A stretch of 64,000 bases of DNA. It comes from an uncultured Flavobacteriales bacterium. GTDB taxonomy: Bacteria > Bacteroidota > Bacteroidia > CAIKAF01. The notes under the pieces are model-generated. The model searched no databases and was not told the DNA's origin. It saw only the letters and a list, made by a program, of their open reading frames with translations. Each line of letters starts with the position of its first letter. The stretch's first letter is position 1. The position numbers and the translations under genes were made by a program. Of the stretch, positions 56,927 through 64,000 are shown one piece after another. The stretch spans positions 18,524 through 82,523 of the forward strand of contig CAIKAF010000026.1 of NCBI GenBank assembly GCA_903825395.1. The letters are read 5' to 3'.

Positions 56927-57982
56927 TTAGCTCCACTTTTCCATGGTAAACGAAAAGGTAGAACCCTTTCCGGGAAGGGAACGGGCATGAATGGTCTGTT
57001 CATGGGCTTCCACCAAATGCTTTACAATGCTCAACCCCAACCCGCTTCCGCCTTGGTTTCGGCTCCGGCTTCGATCTACCCGATAAAACCGTTCAAACAG
57101 CCGATTCAAATGTTCTTCTGCAATCCCCGGACCATCGTCACTAACCTCAATCAGCATTCGATCGTCCATGTCGTAAAATGACACTTTGGTTTGTCCGTTT
57201 TCGTTTCCATAAGCGATGGAATTAACCAGCAAATTGGTTAGGATTTGGCGCAGGGCGTTCCTGTCGGCCCGAACATACATAGGAGCCGAATAGGTGTCTT
57301 TGAACATGAGCCGCACGTTTTTTTGCCGGGCTTTCATTTCCAGAAGCTCGAACACATCCCCAGTAAGAGAAACCAAATCCAGCCGTTCTACATCCATGTG
57401 GATGCGGCCTGATTCCAATTTGTGAATGGTGTCTAAATCTTCAATCAGCGAAATCATGCGTTCTACATTCTTTTCCGCGTTTTGAAGGTATTTTTCGGCA
57501 ATTTCAGTATCGTAGAGTCCTCCGTCCACTAGGGTGGATAAATAGCCCTGAATATTAAAGATGGGCGTTTTCAATTCATGAGACAGATTCCCGATGAAGT
57601 CTCGGCGGTAGGCTTCCATTTTTTGAAGTTCCTCCATCTCTGATTTTTGTCGGTTGGCCCATTGAATCACCTCGGCGTTTACCTCGCCAATCACGTCTCC
57701 CCCTGAGCGTATTCGGTTTTTTAAATTGGCTCCCGGAGTTTTAGATTTCAGCTGGTGAATGGTTTTATACACCAGTTTAATTTTGCGGTACAGAAACTTT
57801 TCAAGGATAAATTGAACCAAGCCATACAAGGCCAGCCCCATGGTTAAACAAATAATGAGGAACCAATACCAAGAGCCTGCAATGGGAACCAGCCAGGCTA
57901 GCAGCATCAACATAAGACCAAGAATGCCAGCACCTGCCAAAGCCACATACATGGCCAACAGCCTGGGAGAAGCATTTTTCAT
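56927..57982 (-). CDS. Sensor histidine kinase (PhoR-like)
   Basis: FIGNLSHELKTPIFNIQGYLSTL, NLLVNSIAYGNENG, VSDDGPGIAEEHLNRLFERFYRVDRSRSRNQGGSGLGLSIVKHLVE. Confidence 0.95.
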   Translation of the reverse strand: MKNASPRLLAMYVALAGAGILGLMLMLLAWLVPIAGSWYWFLIICLTMGLALYGLVQFILEKFLYRKIKLVYKTIHQLKSKTPGANLKNRIRSGGDVIGEVNAEVIQWANRQKSEMEELQKMEAYRRDFIGNLSHELKTPIFNIQGYLSTLVDGGLYDTEIAEKYLQNAEKNVERMISLIEDLDTIHKLESGRIHMDVERLDLVSLTGDVFELLEMKARQKNVRLMFKDTYSAPMYVRADRNALRQILTNLLVNSIAYGNENGQTKVSFYDMDDRMLIEVSDDGPGIAEEHLNRLFERFYRVDRSRSRNQGGSGLGLSIVKHLVEAHEQTIHARSLPGKGSTFSFTMEKWS

Positions 57983-57986
57983 GCGC

Positions 57987-57994
57987 TAAAAGTA
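57987..57994 (-). promoter_or_regulatory. TACTTTTA-N4-ATG motif (histidine kinase)
   Basis: Reverse complement TACTTTTA GCGC ATG. Confidence 0.35.
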
Positions 57995-58006
57995 CAGAGA
58001 GCGAAC

Positions 58007-58693
58007 TTAAAACTCGAATTTATAGCCTACTCCTTTAACCGTTCGGATGTAGTCGTCGCCGAGTTTTTCACGCAATTTTCGAATGTGCACATCAATGGTG
58101 CGGTCGCCCACCACCACATCTTCGCCCCAGACCAATTTCAAAATTTTCTCTCGGCTAAACACTTTTCCTGGTTTCGAGGCCAACAAAAACAACAGTTCAA
58201 ATTCTTTTTTTGGCAGTTGCTGGCTTTCGCCATTTTTTTCAACCGTATAGGCTTCCCGGTTAATCAGCAAATCGCCCAGGGAAATTAAATCGGCCATTTC
58301 TCCTTCGGTGGCAGGTTGAATTCGGCGCAACAGGGCAGCTACTCTTGAAGTTAACACCCGAGGTTTGATGGGCTTGGTGATGTAATCGTCGGCTCCGGCA
58401 TCAAACCCTGCAATTTGAGAATAATCTTCGCCCCGAGCCGTTAGAAAAGCCACAAGGGTATGGGCTAGGGCCGCCTGACCGCGAATCATGCGGCAGGTTT
58501 CAATGCCATCCATATCGGGCATCATCACATCCAACAAAATCAAATGGGGCTTAAACTCCAAGGCTTTTACAATGGCAGTACGGCCATTGGAACTGACGTC
58601 CACCTCGTAGCCCTCACGCCGTAAATTGAACCCGATAAAATCCAAAATATCCGGTTCATCATCTACCAATAAAATGCGCAAGGGTTCACTCAT
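58007..58693 (-). CDS. OmpR/PhoB-type response regulator
   Basis: ILLVDDEPDILDFIGFNL, LILLDVMMPDMDGIE, DYITKPIKPRVLTSR, DRTIDVHIRKLREKLGDDYIRTVKGVGYKF. Confidence 0.95.
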   Translation of the reverse strand: MSEPLRILLVDDEPDILDFIGFNLRREGYEVDVSSNGRTAIVKALEFKPHLILLDVMMPDMDGIETCRMIRGQAALAHTLVAFLTARGEDYSQIAGFDAGADDYITKPIKPRVLTSRVAALLRRIQPATEGEMADLISLGDLLINREAYTVEKNGESQQLPKKEFELLFLLASKPGKVFSREKILKLVWGEDVVVGDRTIDVHIRKLREKLGDDYIRTVKGVGYKFEF

Positions 58694-59050
58694 GGCTCGA
58701 AAGTTTATACAAAGAAATAGAGCTAAGGTTAAGCCAAGGTTAAATCTAATTTAACAAAGAACCAAGTTTCAGATTACCCAGGGGGTGGTTTCTTCAAAAA
58801 GAAAAGCAAAAATTCCCTCCCTTGGGGTCATATCCGGCTGAGAATTGGTGTGCAGTCCGCCTATTCTCGTTGATTTTTTATGACTGAGATTGGCTGATTT
58901 TAGAGCAAAAGAGGGCTCAGGTTTTTTTAATGAATTGATAATGAGATTTTTATTTGGTTGAAAAAGAAGAAAAAAAAGTTGGTTATTACCTATTGCAAAA
59001 ATTGATTCCTTTGCTCTAAATTTGCAGAAATACTTGAAACGAAATCTACT

Positions 59051-59266
59051 ATGAATGTCCATTTGACTAGCATTGAAGAGGTTAATCTGTTCGATTCAGC
59101 CGAAGCATTTCCCCGTATTGCCGGAAAGCAAAATTCATCCGACGATGATGATGAGTATTTCGATGACGATGATGACGATGATGATTTGGATGATGATTTG
59201 GACTTTTTAGACGACGACGATGACGACGATTACGACGATTTTGGTGGCGAAGACGATTTTTATTGA
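59051..59266 (+). CDS. Very acidic Asp-rich small protein (28 Asp / 71 aa)
   Basis: NSSDDDDEYFDDDDDDDDLDDDLDFLDDDDDDDYDDFGGEDDFY; followed by a rho-independent terminator. Confidence 0.7.
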   Translation: MNVHLTSIEEVNLFDSAEAFPRIAGKQNSSDDDDEYFDDDDDDDDLDDDLDFLDDDDDDDYDDFGGEDDFY

Positions 59267-59337
59267 TTGATTCCACCTCTGCTCAGCCAGACTAAGGTCT
59301 GCCGCTGTCCGTTCATTCGTAAAGCATATCTGTTTTA

Positions 59338-59360
59338 AATCCCTTCGGGGATTTTTTTTT
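59338..59360 (+). terminator. Rho-independent terminator AATCCC-TTCG-GGGATT-T(n)
   Basis: UUCG tetraloop hairpin plus T-tract. Confidence 0.85.
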
Positions 59361-59394
59361 GACCAAGTCAAAGCAAGAGGTTCTAGCCAAGGGG

Positions 59395-59543
59395 CGCTGC
59401 GGGCGGGATTGAAGGAGTTAGCACGCAAGGATGGCAGAGCCGGGCACGCGCGGCGCGGAGGCGACTTTAGGAGCCCCCGCAAGCCCGCTGAGCCCGACTT
59501 CTGCCAGCCGCGGACTAACCCTGAAAGCCCGATTACCCGCCCC
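59395..59543 (+). repeat. Structured intergenic element copy 10
   Basis: GGGCGGGATTGAAGG...GGAGGCGACTTTAGGAGCCCCCGCAAGCCCGCTG...CTGAAAGCCCGATTACCCGCCCC. Confidence 0.92.
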
Positions 59544-59608
59544 AATAAAAAAAACGTGGACTTTCCGCATTTCTATATCTTTGCTTCCCTAAATAAATCA
59601 TTGACACT

Positions 59609-61510
59609 ATGATTCACCTAGATGAAAAGGATGAGTCCAACTCCTCAGGACAACCCATTGCCGCGGCGGAATCGCTAGAACAAACCGCTGTAGAAAGCGC
59701 GACTGCAGATGAAACCGGCGATGCGGAAGAGCCTGAATTTGAATTGGATAGCGCTGAATCGGAAGATGAAGCGGAAATTCAAATGGAGGAAAAGGATTTT
59801 GCCGGCGAAGCTCCAGAACTAGTGTACAACTGGCTGAGCAGCAATAAAGACGATGCCAGCATTTGGCAGCACCGCCGAGCCTACCAATCCTTGCGTCAAC
59901 GTGTTCATGAATTGATGGACGAAGATCGGCAGGTCAAGCTCCGCGCCTTCATGGCCCTAGACGATGCCGAAGAATCCGAATTTGTGTACGAACCGGCAGA
60001 AATTTTAAAGGAACTGCGCAGGCTGTCAAAGCAGTTCGGCGATGCCCTGAATCGGATTCGGAAACAAACTGAAAACGATCTGAATGCCAATTTGTTGGCT
60101 AAGAAAGATGTGCTGGATGAAATGCGGCAGGTCATTACCGACGAGTCGGACATTAAAAAGGCCATTCAAAAGTTTAGGACGCTGCTGAAACGCTGGAAAG
60201 AAATTGGCAGCATCCCCAGCCGCGAGGCCGATGTGGTGTACAACAACTACCGGCACTTCAATAAAATGTTCTTCGATTTTTTGCGCATCAACGAAGAATT
60301 GTCGCAAATGGACATTCAAAAGGTGCAGCAAATCCGCGAAGAACTCATTCAACAGGCAGAACGCCTAGCCGACGAGCCCTCGATAAACCAGTGCTTACAA
60401 CGCTTGCTAACTTTAAGAAAGGAATGGCGCGAGTCTGGCTATTTGCCCGATGACCTAGATCAGTCCACCTTCGAGCGCTTTAAAGCCGCTTGCGATGCCG
60501 TTTACAACCGCCGCGACGCCCATTACAAAGAACAAGATGAACTGCGGCAAGCCAATCTCACTTCAAAATTGAATTTGCTCGAGCAAATCAAAGGCCTTGC
60601 AACGGAAAACTATACCCAACTTTCAGACTGGAAAAAAGCCGAAGAACAGTTTCAAACCCTGGATGCCGATTGGAGAAAAGTAGGCTCTGTACCCCGGGCA
60701 CAAAGCAATTCCATTTGGGCCGAATTTCTGGAAGCTAAAAAGCAATTCTTTAAACATCGGAATCGGATATTCAAAGAACAACAATCCAAATATGCCGAAG
60801 CAGTAAAGGTTAAAACTGCGTTGATCGAGGAAGCCGAGGCGCTGAAAGACAGTCAAAAGTGGAAAGAAACCACCGAAAAAATTAAGGTTCTACAGCAACG
60901 CTGGAAAGCAAGTCCCCCCGTAGATCGGAAGCGCTCTGACGCGCTATGGAATCGCTTTCGAGCCGCTTGCGATGGGTTTTTTGAGTCCAAAAAGAACTGG
61001 TTCGAGGGTCAATCTGGCCGGGAACAAGATAATCTGAAACAAAAACAAGCCGTCTTGGCCGAACTGCAGCAATGCAACCTGGAATCGGAAGAAGAAGCAC
61101 AGGCCGCCCTAGCCGAACTGCAAAAAAAATGGGAGTCCATCGGTTTTGTTCCCTTTAAAGAAAAAGCAGGCTTAGAATCTGCTTGGGATGAAGCCGTAGC
61201 CAATCTGCGTCAACGCCTGGGCATTGACCCCGAACGGCAGGCAAAAATGGCCTACAAGGAAAAACTAGAGGCCATGGACGACAAAAAACTGACGGACGAA
61301 CGCCGCTTCCTAGGCAGCAAGGCCAAACAAATCCAAGATGAAATCATACAGATTGAAAACAGCTTGGAACGCTTTATCAATGTAAAAGGCAACGAATCGT
61401 TCCTGCGCCCCCACAAACTTCGGATTGAGCGGTTGCGTGTTGAATTGGAAGGCATTGAATCGCGCCGTCAACAGCTCAAAGTGGTGATTAAACAGCGCGG
61501 ATTGAATTAA
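59609..61510 (+). CDS. DUF349 domain-containing protein
   Basis: Repeated ...RWKEIGSIPSREADVVYNNYRHFNKMFFDF..., DWRKVGSVPRAQSNSIWAEFLEAKKQFF, RWKASPPVDRKRSDALWNRFRAACDGFFE. Confidence 0.9.
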   Translation: MIHLDEKDESNSSGQPIAAAESLEQTAVESATADETGDAEEPEFELDSAESEDEAEIQMEEKDFAGEAPELVYNWLSSNKDDASIWQHRRAYQSLRQRVHELMDEDRQVKLRAFMALDDAEESEFVYEPAEILKELRRLSKQFGDALNRIRKQTENDLNANLLAKKDVLDEMRQVITDESDIKKAIQKFRTLLKRWKEIGSIPSREADVVYNNYRHFNKMFFDFLRINEELSQMDIQKVQQIREELIQQAERLADEPSINQCLQRLLTLRKEWRESGYLPDDLDQSTFERFKAACDAVYNRRDAHYKEQDELRQANLTSKLNLLEQIKGLATENYTQLSDWKKAEEQFQTLDADWRKVGSVPRAQSNSIWAEFLEAKKQFFKHRNRIFKEQQSKYAEAVKVKTALIEEAEALKDSQKWKETTEKIKVLQQRWKASPPVDRKRSDALWNRFRAACDGFFESKKNWFEGQSGREQDNLKQKQAVLAELQQCNLESEEEAQAALAELQKKWESIGFVPFKEKAGLESAWDEAVANLRQRLGIDPERQAKMAYKEKLEAMDDKKLTDERRFLGSKAKQIQDEIIQIENSLERFINVKGNESFLRPHKLRIERLRVELEGIESRRQQLKVVIKQRGLN

Positions 61511-62046
61511 GCGCTTGGTTCATTTTCTCGGGGTTATTCAACCTCTACCTTCTGCCGTTTTTAATAGCATAAGATAGGTAGATTTGATGGTGCTATAGGA
61601 AATTTCAACCTTGGACTTGAAACTTAAAAAATCCTTCCGTAAATTTGAAGTATTCATCGATGAAGCGTTGTTTTTGGCTTCGTCACGTACTTGGGGTGGC
61701 GAAGGACAGTTAGGGTTCTTTTTGATGTGAACTAAGGGAATTGGGGAAGGCTGTAAAGTTGAACCCGGTTCGCCATGGGGGTCTCAGAAAAGCCTTCTAT
61801 ATCAACCTTGTTGATTTGGAGGGCGGGAGCTTGGGAATGAGACGGGTGAAACTGGTAGATTCACCTTTTTCGGAAAGGGATTTGGAAGTAAGGTTTTCAG
61901 GTTACCTGGATAGGGTAGTAGTGCAGTCGGTTCAGCTTTTTTGGGTTGGATGCGGCGGATTAGGTATTGGAGGTGTGTCATCTTTTGGGGCCCAGAAAAA
62001 AGGGTACCCTTGAAATAAGCCCCCCGAAATGAAATCGGCCCAAAGC

Positions 62047-62964
62047 CTATCCCCTCATCTCCTCAACACCCCCATCCCCCAATACCCCAACAGCACCTGC
62101 ATCATGCCCCCGCATCACCACATTCATATATGGCATCGCAATTTCAATGCCCTCCCGCTCAAAACGAAGTTTAATGATCTTGTTCATGTCCATCAAAAAC
62201 TCGAAGCTTTTCCGCGAATCGGCCGCCGAAATATAGGCCCGAACCATCATGCCCGATGTACTCAGATTCCGGCAAAACACATCCAATAATGGCTTGCCTT
62301 CTGCTACCTCTTCCGGAGTTCGCATATCTACAAACAAGGGATGCTTAATGGCTTCCTCTTCAATAATCGACATGGCCTTGACCAAATCGGCCGAGTAGGG
62401 TAGAGTAACCTCAAAAAACCGAATCATGGCATCTTCGTTCATGCTCCGGTTGATGATGATTTGGGTAGATATTTCTGTGTTGGGAATCACCACCCGTTTC
62501 AGTTCGTAGTTCCGAATTACCGTATGCCTCAGGGTAATGTCTTCCACGGTACCTTTATAGTTGTCGTTGGTGCCCACTTCAATAATATCTCCAATCCGAA
62601 AGGGCTTAAAGGCCACAATCATTATTCCATTAATAATATTTGAAAAGGCCGTTTGACTGGCAAAACCAATAATGGCGGCCAAAATACCGGCACCGGCAAA
62701 CAAGGTCACAGCCACTTGTCGGAATCCGGGAATCACATATACGATGTTGAACGAAGCCCCCATAAAAATGATGAAGGTCAACGCGTTTTTCAAAAAGTTA
62801 TAGGCCGTAGGATCTACATTGATGCGTGCCGATTCCCGTTTAAAGTAGGCGCCCAAGGTGTAGCGCATAATTTTGTTGATGGCCACAGCCAAGGCCACAA
62901 TTACGGCCACTTTAATCACGGCCTTGTAGGGTTCCAGCGTAGCTATAAGACTCTCGGAAATCAT
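62047..62964 (-). CDS. Small-conductance mechanosensitive channel (MscS family)
   Basis: GAGILAAIIGFASQTAFSNIINGIMIVAFKPFRIGDIIEVG, ITLRHTVIRNYELKRVVIPNTEIS. Confidence 0.94.
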   Translation of the reverse strand: MISESLIATLEPYKAVIKVAVIVALAVAINKIMRYTLGAYFKRESARINVDPTAYNFLKNALTFIIFMGASFNIVYVIPGFRQVAVTLFAGAGILAAIIGFASQTAFSNIINGIMIVAFKPFRIGDIIEVGTNDNYKGTVEDITLRHTVIRNYELKRVVIPNTEISTQIIINRSMNEDAMIRFFEVTLPYSADLVKAMSIIEEEAIKHPLFVDMRTPEEVAEGKPLLDVFCRNLSTSGMMVRAYISAADSRKSFEFLMDMNKIIKLRFEREGIEIAMPYMNVVMRGHDAGAVGVLGDGGVEEMRG

Positions 62965-62968
62965 GCCT

Positions 62969-62976
62969 CAAAGGTA
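62969..62976 (-). promoter_or_regulatory. TACCTTTG-N4-ATG motif (mscS-like)
   Basis: Reverse complement TACCTTTG AGGC ATG. Confidence 0.6.
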
Positions 62977-63095
62977 GGCAATAGCTCCGACAGTTGGCTT
63001 TGGACTTGGGTTAAAATACGTCAAGAAAGCCCGGCTTTGTTTTTTCAAGGTTCTGGAATTGAAGGTATTCATCAAAGGCCTTTGAGGCTGTTTGC

Positions 63096-63440
63096 AATGG
63101 TGCCCTTTGTGGTAAAAACCGTGGTTCACCCCTTTTCCAACCTACACCCCCTCTGTGCCCTTTGCGCCGACATTGTGCCCTCTGTGGGAAAAAACCAATC
63201 AAGACATATCGGCTAAATTTTCACCGCTAATGCCACCAAGGGAGCCGCAAAGGTTCACCAAGGAGCCTCGAACACGTTCGCCTCCCGACACCCCCTCTGT
63301 GCCCTTTGCGCCGACATTGTGCCCTCTGTGGTAAAATCCGTGGTTCAGGCCTAGCTGTCAGTTTTCAACGCAAAGGCCGCTAAAGGAGCCGCAAAGGTTC
63401 GCAAAGGAGCCTCGAACACGTTCGCCTCCCGACACCCCCT
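63096..63440. repeat. Array of CCGCAAAGG / CTCTGTGCCCTTTGCGCCGACATTGTGCCCTCTGTGGTAAAA repeats (~3 copies)
   Basis: Cores repeated near 63150, 63290 and 63370-63440. Confidence 0.85.
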
Positions 63441-63445
63441 CCTGA

Positions 63446-63540
63446 CTTGTCCACCATTTTTCGGGTTATTTTATAACGTATTTGTTATCATGGAATTGCA
63501 TTTCCTGTCCTGCGGCATTTGTTGTACTAAAGTGGACAAG
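63446..63540. mobile_element. 95-bp MITE-like or IS-remnant segment with 9-bp TIR CTTGTCCAC...GTGGACAAG
   Basis: Exact 9-bp inverted repeat at both ends; no ORF. Confidence 0.4.
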
Positions 63541-63606
63541 CTAAGAGCACCTGCCCTCTATGGATTGCATTACCGAAGTCTTAGAGACCTATTAATAAGA
63601 CCAAAG

Positions 63607-63710
63607 TAGAACGTATTGGAGCTCAGGACACCAGAACCCCGTAGGGGTGGCATTATAGTAGAACGTATTTGAGCTCAGGACATCAGAACCCCGTGGGGGT
63701 GAAATTATTG
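63607..63710 (+). repeat. 52-bp satellite, 2 full units with CCCCGTAGGGGTG palindrome
   Basis: tagaacgtattggagctcaggacaccagaaccccgtaggggtggcattatag repeated at 63607 and 63659; third start at 63711. Confidence 0.9.
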
Positions 63711-63800
63711 TAGAACGTTTAGGGTATCTAAAATTCACCCTTTTTTCTGAAACAACCCAACCATTTTTATTGAGGTAGCCTCAAAAATGCCACCTAGAAT

Positions 63801-63880
63801 AATGTCACCCCTACGGGGTTCTGGCGGCGCTGGTTCTACCTTGCTACAATAATTCCACCCCTACGGGGTTGGGGTGTTGT
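63801..63880 (-). repeat. Inverted copies of the CCCCTACGGGG satellite
   Basis: cacccctacggggtt at 63806 and 63856. Confidence 0.85.
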
Positions 63881-63881
63881 A

Positions 63882-64000
63882 TTGGCCTTCACGACATCAA
63901 AACCCTTAGGGCTAACATTATTGTAAAATGGCATTGGCCTTCACGACATCAAAACCCTTAGGGCTAACATTATTGTAAAATGGCATTGGCCTTCACGACA
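63882..64000 (+). repeat. Diverged 52-bp satellite, 2 full units plus partial, running off the window
   Basis: ttggccttcacgacatcaaaacccttagggctaacattattgtaaaatggca at 63882, 63934 and 63986. Confidence 0.93.

Noticed and set aside
61741-62013. 90-aa ORF between DUF349 and mscS-like genes
   Set aside because: No motif, no clear promoter or RBS, simple composition; cannot be supported as a gene.
63882-64000. Possible CRISPR array at the right edge
   Set aside because: The whole 52-bp period is identical between units with no unique spacers; no cas genes. It is a tandem satellite.
1-64000. Retron, restriction-modification, toxin-antitoxin, prophage or biosynthetic gene cluster
   Set aside because: No reverse transcriptase, nuclease/methylase pairs, TA pairs, phage structural genes or NRPS/PKS genes were recognised in the translations.

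Overview
This 64-kb window looks like a chromosomal segment of a free-living Bacteroidota member (flavobacterial/cryomorph-like). Supporting signs are T9SS C-terminal sorting domains, TAnnTTTG promoter boxes, DUF349/DUF4296/Omp28 proteins and few Shine-Dalgarno sequences. Most of it is ordinary housekeeping: aspS, prfB, ribE, mlaEF, dcd, panB, acs, lnt, an acyl-CoA carboxylase beta subunit, metG, pabB, tilS, ppx, NatAB-like genes, a UbiB/ABC1 kinase, divIC/ftsB, glyS, purN, an HK/RR pair and an MscS channel. I recognised no tRNA, rRNA, CRISPR array, prophage or known defence island. The unusual content is in the intergenic DNA. (1) A family of about 145-bp structured elements occurs 10 times. 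Each has conserved ends and a conserved core, plus a hypervariable inner arm whose two halves stay complementary from copy to copy. (2) A second family of short GGGGCANAC-N6-GTNTGCCCC hairpins also covaries in the stem. Two of these lie inside the coding region of a RAYT/IS200-like (Y1) transposase. (3) A TAnnTTTG-N4-ATG arrangement recurs in front of about a dozen unrelated genes, which suggests leaderless transcription. (4) prfB has a canonical +1 programmed frameshift site (AGGGGGTCACTTTGAC) that the ORF track misses. (5) Several tandem or satellite repeats are present, including a 52-bp satellite at the right edge. All assignments come from reading the sequence and translations; no database search was run.
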